A stretch of 64,000 nt of DNA from Planctomycetota bacterium (GTDB lineage Bacteria; Planctomycetota; UBA8742; UBA2392): positions 62,001 to 126,000 of the forward strand of contig JAIOJA010000037.1 of NCBI GenBank assembly GCA_019912315.1, in the 5' to 3' direction. The notes below the pieces were generated by a model. It did no database searches. It worked only from the letters and a program-made list of their open reading frames with translations, and was not told the origin of the DNA. The translations under genes were made by a program, and so were the position numbers. Positions 56,424-64,000 of this stretch are shown piece after piece; position 1 is the stretch's first letter, and each line of letters opens with the position of its first letter.

Positions 56424-58940
56424 ATGGGCAAACGTGTGCTGACGGGTTTATTCGCTGTGCTGGCAGTTGTGGTCGCCCTGCGCACGGGAAGCGCACAGGA
56501 CGCCCCCGAGCCCGCACCGCAGCTGGACAAGCCAGCTTTCAAAGCCGGCAAGTTCCTAACAGAAGGCGACTACGAGCACATACGCGACGCGCTGGAGTAC
56601 CTCAACCTCAAGCCGGAAGACCTCAACTACGAGAAGAAACACCGGGACGACCGCCTGAGACTACAGGTCTGCGACCGCGCCCTCGACGAACCGCTGGCGG
56701 TGCCGGGGATCGCGGAAAGCGCCACGCAGGGATTTAGCATCAACAGCCGCCCAACCAGGCGGTGTATGCACGCGGCGGAATTGCTGGACATCGGAACTTC
56801 ACGCTGGCAGCCCGGCGAAGCCTTCATGGACGGGCGACGGCAGCGCGAGCTTTCAGATGAAGTCAACCGGATAGGCCGGGCGCTTTCGAACGCGCAAAAA
56901 GCCCGGATCGAGAACGAAGACCAGGGGCAGCGCATTCGCGCCCGGATAGCGGACCTGGAAGCCAAGTTGGAAGAGGCGCGAAGCGAATGGGACGCCGATG
57001 TACTCGCCGCCCTGTTCGGCGCGAAGCCGGAAGGCGTGCTTCCGTTTGCCGATGACCACAAGGAACTGTTCCTGAGCGGGGGATTTGTCGAGAACTTTGC
57101 AACCGCTGCCGACTCCCTGACGCGTGCCGGCAGGCGCCTTGGTCGGTTAGAGGCGGCTGCATTGGCGGCTCGCGTTCCAGCGCTGGTAGCGGAAATCGAG
57201 TTGTCCATTCCAGGCGGAATTGTGAGCCCGGAGGCCACGGAAAGCGACCTGTTCGGTCTGGGTGAGCGCGCACATCTCGACGGTGTCCTCGTGTCTGCCG
57301 GTCGGGTCTCGCACATCCTTGAGCACCTCGGAAACACGTGGCGGCGAACAGTCGGCCTGGTTGCGGACAACTATAGAGGAACTTCAGACCACGAACTCGC
57401 TGGCGTTACCGGAAGTGTGCTGGCGGCCTGGCAGAGCGAATGGGGGCGGTTCGTCATTGGCGGTACGGGTCCCAACACATACGAAGGCGACGACTTCATC
57501 GGTATCATCGATCTTGGCGGTGACGACACCTATCGCGGGCGCGTGGCTTGTGGAATCGGGCTTGAGGGGCGGGCGCCTATCAGCTTTGTGCTCGACCTTT
57601 CCGGTGATGACCGCTACCTGGGCGAGGACTTCACGCAGGGGTTCGGCTTCCTTGGCGTCGGCATCCTGCACGACCTTGGCGGCGGCGATGACGTGTACAA
57701 ATCGCGCTTCTGTGCGCAGGGTTGCGGGCTTTGCGGCTATGGCGAACTTTACGACGACGGCGGCGACGACACCTACACCAGCGACTCCGGCGCGCAGGGC
57801 GCGGGGGTCTTCGGCTACGGCCATTTAATAGACCGCGCCGGCAACGACGTCTACCGCGGCTGCCGCTACGTGCAGGGCTTCGCTCAGGTGATGGGTGTCG
57901 GAGTGCTTACGGACGGCGACGGCAATGATCTCTACTACGCCGGCGGCAAGTATCTGCATGAGCCGCTGTTTAACGATCGCTATCAGTCCCTCAGCCAGGG
58001 CTTCGCCATCGGCAACCGCTACGGCGAAACCGGCGGCGGCGTTGGCATGCTGCTCGATGAAGGCGATGGCAACGACGTTTACCAGGCCGATATCTACGGC
58101 CAGGGCAGCAGTTACTGGTACTCGCTTGGCATGCTCGTGGACGAAGGCGGCAACGACACCTACACGCTCGGCCAATACGGGCAGGGCGGCGGCATTCATT
58201 TAAGCGCGGGCATACTGGTCGACCTCAAGGGCAACGACAGTTACACGAACCCGCACGGCGTCGGGCTCGGCGGCGCGCACGACTGGGCCGTCGGCTGGCT
58301 GATCGACCGTGAGGGCGACGACCTGTACCAGGGCAACGGGCAGGGGCAAGGTTTGAACTTCGCGGTCGGGATCATGATGGACTGCGCGGGTAACGACAGC
58401 CATTCGACCAACCACGCGAACTCGATCGGGCACGGGCACAACAACGACATCAGCCTGCTGCTCGATTTCGAGGGCACGGACGTCTACGGGCCTGAGGAAG
58501 TCAAAGACGGCCAATTCACCCAGCGCGGCAAACACGCCATGGTCTACGACGTGCCCGAAGGCTGGTTTTCGGGTATTGACACGTCAACATTGCCAACAAA
58601 ACAGGACCCGCCGCCGACCAAAGTTGTGGTCCAGCACATCCTGATCAGTTGGAAGGGCAAGAACGAGCGCGTCACGCTGAAGGATGGCGACCGCACACAG
58701 CCCCAGGCCGAAGCACTCCGTGATGAAGTACTGCGCAAGGCCCGCAAGAAGGGCGGTGACTGGGCGAAGCTGCAGACAGACCACAACGAAGACTCCGTGC
58801 CGGACGCCAAGTACACAGTCGAACAAGAGCGCCGCATTTTCGTGAAGCCGTTTCAAGACATGGCTCTGAGTCTCGGCAAAGGCCAGATCGACTGGTGCGA
58901 AAGCGAGTTCGGCTACCACATCATCAAGCGCATCGAGTAG
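56424..58940 (+). CDS. Exported GDD-repeat protein with C-terminal parvulin-like domain
   Basis: The 838-residue protein (ATG 56424, AGGAAGG upstream) starts with a signal peptide (MGKRVLTGLFAVLAVVVALRTGSAQ). A helical section follows, including a coiled coil (about 135-185). Residues about 346-690 hold twelve imperfect repeats of 26-28 residues marked by G-[D/N/T]-D-x-Y (GGDDTYRG, GDGNDLYY, EGGNDTYT) and a later QG. This pattern recalls calcium-binding RTX loops but with three times the period. The last ~100 residues (VVVQHILISWKGK, GGDWAKLQTDHNEDS, ESEFGYHIIKRIE) form a PpiC/parvulin peptidyl-prolyl isomerase domain. It is probably a periplasmic or cell-surface protein. Confidence 0.72.
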   Translation: MGKRVLTGLFAVLAVVVALRTGSAQDAPEPAPQLDKPAFKAGKFLTEGDYEHIRDALEYLNLKPEDLNYEKKHRDDRLRLQVCDRALDEPLAVPGIAESATQGFSINSRPTRRCMHAAELLDIGTSRWQPGEAFMDGRRQRELSDEVNRIGRALSNAQKARIENEDQGQRIRARIADLEAKLEEARSEWDADVLAALFGAKPEGVLPFADDHKELFLSGGFVENFATAADSLTRAGRRLGRLEAAALAARVPALVAEIELSIPGGIVSPEATESDLFGLGERAHLDGVLVSAGRVSHILEHLGNTWRRTVGLVADNYRGTSDHELAGVTGSVLAAWQSEWGRFVIGGTGPNTYEGDDFIGIIDLGGDDTYRGRVACGIGLEGRAPISFVLDLSGDDRYLGEDFTQGFGFLGVGILHDLGGGDDVYKSRFCAQGCGLCGYGELYDDGGDDTYTSDSGAQGAGVFGYGHLIDRAGNDVYRGCRYVQGFAQVMGVGVLTDGDGNDLYYAGGKYLHEPLFNDRYQSLSQGFAIGNRYGETGGGVGMLLDEGDGNDVYQADIYGQGSSYWYSLGMLVDEGGNDTYTLGQYGQGGGIHLSAGILVDLKGNDSYTNPHGVGLGGAHDWAVGWLIDREGDDLYQGNGQGQGLNFAVGIMMDCAGNDSHSTNHANSIGHGHNNDISLLLDFEGTDVYGPEEVKDGQFTQRGKHAMVYDVPEGWFSGIDTSTLPTKQDPPPTKVVVQHILISWKGKNERVTLKDGDRTQPQAEALRDEVLRKARKKGGDWAKLQTDHNEDSVPDAKYTVEQERRIFVKPFQDMALSLGKGQIDWCESEFGYHIIKRIE

Positions 58941-58948
58941 GCCTGCGC

Positions 58949-59299
58949 CTACGCGCCCTTTGCGATCTTCGCGATCAACGTTACGTGCGTGATCAGGTCG
59001 TCCTGCACGCGGTAGATGGCGACGGCATTGCGGGTCTTGTTGTCGGAGCGCCCAATCACGGTTTCGTCGTCGATGACCCAGTCGCCGCCTGCAATGCGCT
59101 TCGTGATCAGCGCGATCTGGTGCGGGTTGGCTTCGAACAGCCGTCCGTAGATTTCGCGCAGTTGCGCCACGCCTTCGCACACAAGTTTGCCCGTGCCGTC
59201 CGTGACCTTCACGTCCGGCGCGTAGGTAGCCGCGAACGCGTCAAGGTCGCACATGCTGTAGGCATCCAGCTGCTTCTGTACCACTTGCTCCGGTGTCAT
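58949..59299 (-). CDS. SnoaL/NTF2-like small protein
   Basis: A 116-residue protein with the cone-like NTF2 pattern: an opening helix EQVVQKQLDAYSMCDLDAFAATYAPDVKV, then VCEGVAQLREIYGRLFEANP and beta strands to the end (NAVAIYRVQDDLITHVTLIAKI). Members are ketosteroid-isomerase-like enzymes or binding proteins of varied function (DUF4440/SnoaL). The ATG at 59299 is used; the longer frame overlaps the neighbouring regulator gene. It lies 19 nt after that gene on the same strand, so co-transcription is likely. Confidence 0.72.
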   Translation of the reverse strand: MTPEQVVQKQLDAYSMCDLDAFAATYAPDVKVTDGTGKLVCEGVAQLREIYGRLFEANPHQIALITKRIAGGDWVIDDETVIGRSDNKTRNAVAIYRVQDDLITHVTLIAKIAKGA

Positions 59300-59318
59300 C
59301 TCGTTCTCCGTGCGCCGG

Positions 59319-60782
59319 TCAAATGCGGGTCTTTCGCGGACGGAAAATATCGTAGCCGGCCCCGATGCGCGCCTCAAAATACTCCACTGCCCGCTGGTGG
59401 CTCTCCGCCCCCCTTGGCGACAACTCAAGCAGATTCCGATAATGCACGGCGCCAATCAACGGCATGACCCGCATGTTGCGGGATGACTCGACCAGCTTCT
59501 CGGCCTGCGCCAGTGCCTTGCGGGCCTGTGCCTTGCCGCCAAGCAGGCGCCGCGACTGGGTGTCGAAAATGCGCGCTTCCAGCTCGCTGCCCCCGGACTC
59601 GCTGAACCGCCCTTCGCCGTGCAGCGCGTCCAGGACGCGGCGTCCGTGCTCAAGAACGTAGTGCATGGTCGTATACACCTTCTCGCGCGGCACACGCCCA
59701 CCCTCCAGGTAGTCAAAGGCGCGCCGCAGGTAGTCGGCATCTTCCATATACACGCCGACCATCACCAGGTTGATCGCCTTGAACTCGTTGTGACCGCCGT
59801 AATCGAAGGCTTCGTCCGGGCTCATCAGCCCCGCATACAGAAGCGCCATGGTCAGCGAATCCTGGGCCGCGCGTTGGCGCCCTTCGCCCTGAACCTGCGG
59901 GAACCAGCGCTTCAGCAGCGCCAGCCCTTCGTACAGGCGCCCGGTTTCAACCATCAGGTTGCCGCAAAGGCAGGCCAGATGCGCCCAGGTCGGCCAGGAC
60001 GTGCCTGCTTCACCGGCCAGCAGCATCGCGGCTTCTCCGAGGCGCAGCCCGTCGTCGCTTCGGCCGGCCGCGCCCAGCAGGGTCACCAGGCGGGCGGCCT
60101 CCTCCAGGTCTGGTTCTGCGGCGATCACGCCTTCGCCGAGTATGGCTCGAAAGCTCTCCTGCTGGTGCGCCAATGCGGCGTCATGATCGCCGCGCAAGTA
60201 GGCGTAGTGGGCCTTCAGGCGTGTATGGCGGCGTTCAAGTTCGGGTTCTCGGCACAGGCGCGCGACCTGCACGGCGGCACGGGCGATCTCCTCGGCGCGA
60301 TCGACGTCCATTCGCGCGAGCGCCTTTTGCAGGTCGTCCAGCAGCTTGCGGTAAACAGGCTCGGCGTGGCTGTTCATGCGGATGCGCAGGTCCTCGAAGT
60401 GCACCAGCGCGTCGTTGAGCTGCCGCAGCACGCCCAGGTGATGCTTGCCGGTCAGGGCGCCGAGGCGCATCCGGGTCACCGCGTTCATGGCCTCGACCAG
60501 CTCCAGCAGGTCGCCCGCCATGCTGGTCGTGCCGGCGGTGATGTCGCTGGTCCAGGGCAGGCCCTCGCCTGCGAGCAGCCAGCCCGGGTTGACGCCCATG
60601 CGGGTGACCAAGGCCGCGCAGAACTCGGCTGGAATGCGCGAGCCGCCGGCGTAGCGGTGTACGTTGGTCAGCGGCGTTTCGGTACGGCGAGCGATTTCGG
60701 ATAGGCTGAAGGTGCGGGTAATCGTTGTGAGTCGCTCCTGCAGCGCCTCGGGGGAGTCCTTCCGCTTGTGTGATTGCGCCAT
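59319..60782 (-). CDS. CI/XRE-type HTH regulator with TPR-like domain
   Basis: A 487-residue protein whose first ~75 residues are a lambda-repressor-type HTH (FSLSEIARRTETPLTNVHRYAGGSRIPAEFCAAL) ending in RMGVNPGWLLAGEGLPW, like the CI-repressor family closing motif. The remaining ~400 residues are helical TPR-like repeats (for example RLYEGLALLKRWFPQVQGEG). It has GGAAGG before its ATG. A perfect 14-bp palindrome overlaps its promoter, pointing to autoregulation. TPR tails in such regulators often bind a peptide or partner protein; the signal here is unknown. Confidence 0.75.
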   Translation of the reverse strand: MAQSHKRKDSPEALQERLTTITRTFSLSEIARRTETPLTNVHRYAGGSRIPAEFCAALVTRMGVNPGWLLAGEGLPWTSDITAGTTSMAGDLLELVEAMNAVTRMRLGALTGKHHLGVLRQLNDALVHFEDLRIRMNSHAEPVYRKLLDDLQKALARMDVDRAEEIARAAVQVARLCREPELERRHTRLKAHYAYLRGDHDAALAHQQESFRAILGEGVIAAEPDLEEAARLVTLLGAAGRSDDGLRLGEAAMLLAGEAGTSWPTWAHLACLCGNLMVETGRLYEGLALLKRWFPQVQGEGRQRAAQDSLTMALLYAGLMSPDEAFDYGGHNEFKAINLVMVGVYMEDADYLRRAFDYLEGGRVPREKVYTTMHYVLEHGRRVLDALHGEGRFSESGGSELEARIFDTQSRRLLGGKAQARKALAQAEKLVESSRNMRVMPLIGAVHYRNLLELSPRGAESHQRAVEYFEARIGAGYDIFRPRKTRI

Positions 60783-60790
60783 CGTTAGCC

Positions 60791-60804
60791 TTCCGCATGC
60801 GGAA
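60791..60804. promoter_or_regulatory. Palindromic operator upstream of the HTH-TPR gene
   Basis: TTCCGCATGCGGAA is a perfect 14-bp palindrome. It overlaps the predicted -10 and start point of the promoter at 60801-60829 and ends 8 nt before the ATG. Confidence 0.6.
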
Positions 60805-60829
60805 TAGCAAATGCGGCAGCTAGTCGCAA
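60801..60829 (-). promoter_or_regulatory. Promoter of the HTH-TPR regulator gene
   Basis: On the minus strand TTGCGA (60829-60824), a 17-nt spacer and TATTCC (60806-60801). Two GCAAATG direct repeats (60807-60813, 60826-60832) flank the spacer. Confidence 0.5.
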
Positions 60830-61020
60830 ATGATCTTCCGGTTTCGGTATGCTTGCGCGTGTGAAACGGGGATGGTTCGGATCAACCTGACGACCCCGGT
60901 CACGCAGCGCGCCGCCGTCGGGTCTGTCCGCCGCGGTCGCTTGCCCGGCTAGACCTTCGGCGGCACCCGGGGCGGCGCGCGACAACCTTCTGGACGGGCA
61001 GTGCGGTCGCCGTCCACCCA

Positions 61021-61056
61021 ATGCAAACGCGGGCACAGCAGTGCCCGCGTTTGCAT
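61021..61056. terminator. Perfect 16-bp hairpin downstream of the serpin genes
   Basis: ATGCAAACGCGGGCAC (61021-61036), loop AGCA, GTGCCCGCGTTTGCAT (61041-61056). It lies 11 nt after the stop of the leftward serpin gene. No U-tract on either strand. Further left, GCGCGCCGCC (60907-60916) and GGCGGCGCGC (60971-60980) form a wider inverted pair; nothing else is seen in the 284-bp gap. Confidence 0.65.
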
Positions 61057-61066
61057 TGGTCGGTGC

Positions 61067-62302
61067 TTACCTGCTTGGGTCTTCGGGCTGGTAGACGGTG
61101 CCCATGAACAGCACGGCACCCGTCGCGTCATCCGTAATGAAAAACAGGAATGGGCGGTCGCACGTCATTTCGAACGGCTTTGGCGGCATTCCGCCGGCGC
61201 GCATGTCGGCAATCGTAGCGGCCGCCGCTTCGGTGCCTTCTTCATTCACGATCACCCGCGCCTCGTGAAGTACGCGACTGAGGAAGATCGGGCCCATGGA
61301 GCTTTCGCCCATGCGGGTAAAGTCGGCCTTGCCCAATTCGAAGGCGGTCTTGATGCCTGCTTCCTTCAGCACATCGTTCAGTGTCTCTTTGTACTTCATC
61401 TCAAAGCGCGGCAGCTTCAGCACGCCTTGTCGTTCCCGTGCAAGGCGCCCCCATTTGGTGACGTCTTCGGGCGTCAGTTTCTGGACCAGCGTATCCAGCG
61501 TGGCGGTATCCTTGGGAAGGACGATCAGCATGGATGACTGCTCGTCCGCGCCGTAGGGGAGTCTGGCCAGCTGGTGTCCGTCAGTCTCGCCGTACGCGAT
61601 GCGGTCGGAGCGCATCATCAACTGAATCTTCTTTGTGCTGCCATCGCCGTTGTGCCAGTCGCCTTCCTTGGTGTCTTTCTTGTCAAACTTGTCCGTCCAG
61701 GCGCCTTTGAAGTAGATCGCGTTGATCAGGAACATCACCGTTGTGTCGGAGACTTCGTCGAGCATCCTGGGGATCAGTGCTTCCGTCCTGTCGCTGATCC
61801 AGCCGTTGATGGCATCAAGCGTCTTTGGGTCGCCAAAGTCGGCCACGCGCGCCTCGCTGTCGAAAGACTCGACAACCTCGTCGGCGTACTCCTGGCCTAT
61901 GCTTACGCGCGCGGGGTCGGCCCAGACCGAGTTTGCGATCTTCAGCTTCACGTCCTGGCGACTGTTGAGCTCTTTCAGCAGGGCCTTGTTCGACTTCGGC
62001 ACGTCGATGCCGTCGAGATACATGGCCTTGTCCATTTCGGCGCGGGTGTCGCCGCCCGCACCCTGGCGGACCATCTGGACACAAACGGCGATGCTGGTGG
62101 GCGAAATGAAAGTGTTCTCGCCGTTCTTGTGCAGCTTCCTGAACAGGTCCACGCCGAACTTGTTGTGTGCCACGGCAAGCTCCCTGGCTTCCGGCGCAAC
62201 CGCCGGTTTTTGTTTCTCTTCGCCGGCCTTCGGATTACCGCCAAATACGATGCAACCCAGCAGTGTCAGCGCGGCGACGCCCGCCAACTTTCCAGTCTTC
62301 AT
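61067..62302 (-). CDS. Serpin (serine protease inhibitor), predicted lipoprotein
   Basis: A full-length 411-residue serpin. The N-terminus MKTGKLAGVAALTLLGC is a lipoprotein signal (lipobox LLGC), so the inhibitor should be membrane-anchored outside the cytoplasm. Serpin landmarks include ENTFISPTSIAVCVQMVRQGA, INAIYFKGAWTDKF and the hinge VNEEGTEAAAAT with small residues at P12-P9, which predicts an inhibitory, loop-inserting serpin. The scissile region lies in IADMRAGGMPP; counting from the hinge puts P1 near the Arg-Ala-Gly. GAGGAG precedes the ATG. Second gene of a tandem serpin pair. Confidence 0.93.
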   Translation of the reverse strand: MKTGKLAGVAALTLLGCIVFGGNPKAGEEKQKPAVAPEARELAVAHNKFGVDLFRKLHKNGENTFISPTSIAVCVQMVRQGAGGDTRAEMDKAMYLDGIDVPKSNKALLKELNSRQDVKLKIANSVWADPARVSIGQEYADEVVESFDSEARVADFGDPKTLDAINGWISDRTEALIPRMLDEVSDTTVMFLINAIYFKGAWTDKFDKKDTKEGDWHNGDGSTKKIQLMMRSDRIAYGETDGHQLARLPYGADEQSSMLIVLPKDTATLDTLVQKLTPEDVTKWGRLARERQGVLKLPRFEMKYKETLNDVLKEAGIKTAFELGKADFTRMGESSMGPIFLSRVLHEARVIVNEEGTEAAAATIADMRAGGMPPKPFEMTCDRPFLFFITDDATGAVLFMGTVYQPEDPSR

Positions 62303-62369
62303 ATTCGCTCCTCGTCAGGGTCTACACTAGAGACAAACGGGCCCGCCCATTGCCGCGGGAAATATCAGA

Positions 62370-63620
62370 TTATTCCAGGTCCTCGGGCTGATAGACGGTC
62401 CCAATGAACATGATCGAGCCGGTGTGGTCGTCCGCGATCGCGAGCAGGAAAGGCTTGTCACAACGGACGCTGAAGCTGCGCGGTGGCGCGCCTTTCGACA
62501 TCGTGACCACCGTGGCCGCTGCGGCGACGGTCCCCTCTTCGTTGACTTCAATGATCGCCTCGTGAATGACCTTGGAAATGTACAGCCCACGGCGATTATC
62601 GCTTTCAAAGCCGGAGAAGTCGGCCTTGCCGTTGTGGAACGCCTGCACCATGCCGAGCTTTGGCAGATCATCCTGCAGCTCCTTGCGATACTTCATCTTG
62701 AAGCGCGGCAGCTCAACGGTGCCCTTGATGCGCGTCGCGCTGTTCTTCAGCTTCTGGAACTCGGCGCTGGTCAGTCCGCTGACGATACTATCGAGTGACT
62801 TGCCTTCCTTTGGCACGATTAGCCACATATAGACTTCGGACAACGGCCCGGGCTGTTCCTTCTTGACTGCCGCGGGACCGTAGGGAAGCGCCACAATCTG
62901 CACGTCGTCGTTTTCAGCGTAGCGCAGCTCAAGTTTGCCGGATTGCATCATGCTGACTTTCTGTGTGCTGCCGTCGGCGCGAGTGAAGTCAGCCTTTTCG
63001 GTCTTTTCCTTGTCAAACTTGTAAGTCCAATCGCCCTTGAAATAGATGGCGTTGGCCAGCAGCGCGACGATTGACGGGTCGAGTTCTTTGAGCATCTCGG
63101 GAATCTTCTGCTCGGTTTTGTCGCTGATCCAGGTGTTGATCACGTCCTTGGTTTTCGGGTCGCTGAAGCTGATCGCGTCGATCTCCGCGTCAAACTGCTT
63201 GCTCACGTCCGTCGCGAAGTTTTTGTTCAGATTGAGATTGGCAGGGTCGGCCCAGATGGCGTTGGCGACGTTCAACTTGACGTCATCGCGCCCGGACAGG
63301 GCATCCAGCAGCTTGCGATTGGCGTCGCCGACTTCGAGCGCGCCGACGTGCATGGTCTCGTTCATTTCGGAAAGCGTCTCGCCCTTGGCACCGCGACTGG
63401 TCATCTGCAACGCCATGCCGATGCTGGTGGGCGACAGAAACGTGTTTTCGCCGTCCTTATGCAGGTGGCGCAGCAGATCAAAGCCGAATTCGTTGTTAGC
63501 GGCTGAAAGTTTCTTCGCCGGTTCCGGTGCAGGCACCCGATCAGCCTCCGAGGTCGCAGCCAAGGAAGCCACAACCAAAGCCGCAACCGCAAAAAGGGCA
63601 AACACTTGTGCAATACGCAT
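62370..63620 (-). CDS. Serpin (serine protease inhibitor), secreted
   Basis: A 416-residue serpin paralogous to the next gene, with a cleavable signal peptide (MRIAQVFALFAVAALVVASLAAT) rather than a lipobox. Family motifs: ENTFLSPTSIGMALQMTSRGA, ANAIYFKGDWTYKFD and the inhibitory hinge VNEEGTVAAAAT. The reactive loop continues VVTMSKGAPPRSF, placing P1 near Ser-Lys-Gly, which differs from the sister serpin and implies a different target protease. The ATG at 63620 has GGAGG 5 nt upstream (the GTG three bases earlier is too close). An ECF-type promoter precedes it. Confidence 0.93.
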   Translation of the reverse strand: MRIAQVFALFAVAALVVASLAATSEADRVPAPEPAKKLSAANNEFGFDLLRHLHKDGENTFLSPTSIGMALQMTSRGAKGETLSEMNETMHVGALEVGDANRKLLDALSGRDDVKLNVANAIWADPANLNLNKNFATDVSKQFDAEIDAISFSDPKTKDVINTWISDKTEQKIPEMLKELDPSIVALLANAIYFKGDWTYKFDKEKTEKADFTRADGSTQKVSMMQSGKLELRYAENDDVQIVALPYGPAAVKKEQPGPLSEVYMWLIVPKEGKSLDSIVSGLTSAEFQKLKNSATRIKGTVELPRFKMKYRKELQDDLPKLGMVQAFHNGKADFSGFESDNRRGLYISKVIHEAIIEVNEEGTVAAAATVVTMSKGAPPRSFSVRCDKPFLLAIADDHTGSIMFIGTVYQPEDLE

Positions 63621-63646
63621 CACGTCCTCCAGAATTAGGTCTGCAT

Positions 63647-63674
63647 TGAGACGCGATATGCGTCGGCCGGTTCC
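63647..63674 (-). promoter_or_regulatory. ECF-type promoter of the serpin pair
   Basis: On the minus strand GGAACC (63674-63669), a 16-nt spacer and GTCTCA (63652-63647), then a ~20-nt leader with GGAGG. This closely matches the candidate sigma autoregulatory promoter at 17963-17991. Confidence 0.55.
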
Positions 63675-63696
63675 GAAAATTGAAGGAAAGCGACGG

Positions 63697-63996
63697 CTAC
63701 CAGGCGAGGACTACAACCCACTCGGCCAGCATTGCAATACCTACACACGCGTAGCCCCATGCCTCGCCTGGGTTCCCGGTCCGGATCACGCCGTCGTCGC
63801 CGGGTGTTGGTTGCCCGTGCATGTAGCGGATGGGGATGATGCGGCTGCGATCCCGGCGGTCGTACAGGGTGTCGAGGTACTCACCCTCCTGCGCGTCGTA
63901 GCCGAGGATTCCCGCGTCGTAGCTTGCAGACCAGGTGTTTCCCGCGTCGTCTGTGAGGCTCATGTTGAAGCGGTAAAACTCGCTCGGCTGCTGCAT
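63697..63996 (-). CDS. Membrane protein fragment, possibly DUF3592-like, 5' end uncertain
   Basis: At least 99 residues, open to the right edge, so the true start may lie outside the window. The segment SLTDDAGNTWSASYDAG...EGEYLDTLYDRRDRSRIIPIRYMHGQP reads like the extracytoplasmic beta-domain of DUF3592-type proteins (dimension-like Gxxxxxxydpxxp pattern). It ends in a hydrophobic helix (WGYACVGIAMLAEWVVVLAW). It is upstream of, and co-directional with, the serpins, but an ECF-type promoter separates them. Confidence 0.5.
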   Translation of the reverse strand: MQQPSEFYRFNMSLTDDAGNTWSASYDAGILGYDAQEGEYLDTLYDRRDRSRIIPIRYMHGQPTPGDDGVIRTGNPGEAWGYACVGIAMLAEWVVVLAW

Positions 63997-64000
63997 GCTG

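Noticed and set aside
59319..60782. Prophage remnant suggested by the CI-like HTH
   Set aside because: No integrase, structural or lysis genes surround it, and the protein is dominated by TPR-like repeats.
60783..61066. tRNA or small RNA gene in the 284-bp gap
   Set aside because: There is a perfect hairpin and a wide inverted pair, but no cloverleaf, CCA end or independent promoter that would support an RNA gene.

Overview
The window is GC-rich and almost wall-to-wall coding: 57 genes are called and no gene-free stretch exceeds 300 bases. It looks like chromosomal DNA of a diderm bacterium. Apolipoprotein N-acyltransferase, several lipoproteins, an O-antigen-type ABC exporter and periplasmic proteins imply an outer membrane. 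The mix of split-P glycine cleavage genes, LL-DAP aminotransferase, the McsA/McsB arginine kinase pair, FabL-type enoyl reductase, ThyX, serpins, ECF sigma factors and many unfamiliar TPR or repeat proteins is most like Planctomycetota or a related PVC lineage. That placement is inference; no rRNA or tRNA gene was seen to anchor it.

Layout. 1-2869 (minus): gcvT-gcvH-gcvPA, the last running off the left edge. 2938-6349: a Kef/CPA2 antiporter divergent from an LL-diaminopimelate aminotransferase. 6526-10377: mcsA-mcsB-DUF1444 operon, then a PfkB kinase. 10474-13407: LOG hydrolase divergent from an NhaD/ArsB-type transporter plus a Usp-like protein. 13574-15688: MarR regulator and a TPR protein. 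15741-17943 (minus): ECF sigma factor, anti-sigma factor and Spy-like periplasmic protein. 18075-22584: DUF1232 protein, PAP2 phosphatase, an ABC ATPase, a radical SAM protein and a lipoprotein. 22613-23367: a REP-associated transposase with flanking hairpins. 23424-29853: lysA, an FdhE-like zinc protein, lnt, a helical-repeat protein and an Eis-like acetyltransferase. 29868-33887 (minus): sucA-sucB. 34171-36693: unknown proteins, a lipoprotein and a tandem pair of GYF_2-like proteins. 36690-38919 (minus): an IcmF-C-like protein and MoxR. 39055-42188: phoU-phoB-phoR. 42195-43751: transglutaminase. 43861-50775: tightly overlapping surface-polysaccharide operon (ABC-2 permease, Wzt ATPase, glycosyltransferases, WecB epimerase), followed by convergent manA. 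51786-56302: thyX, a class III cyclase, an unknown protein and fabL. 56424-60782: a signal-peptide/GDD-repeat/parvulin protein, an NTF2-like protein and a CI-type HTH-TPR regulator. 61067-63620: two tandem serpins. 63697 to the right edge: a membrane protein fragment.

How genes fit together. dapL and lysA are two steps of the diaminopimelate/lysine pathway. gcvTHP feeds one-carbon units. sucAB is the TCA 2-oxoglutarate dehydrogenase. The sigma/anti-sigma/Spy-like trio resembles a metal or envelope-stress sensing module. Its own promoter (GGAACC-N17-GTC) has a close match upstream of the serpins (GGAACC-N16-GTC), so the serpins may belong to an ECF regulon.

Two genome-style features stand out. 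First, gene junctions repeatedly carry imperfect inverted repeats built from iterated short words, with different words at different loci and a few shared. Second, several genes have a -10 element only 6-8 nt before the ATG and no Shine-Dalgarno, suggesting frequent leaderless transcription.
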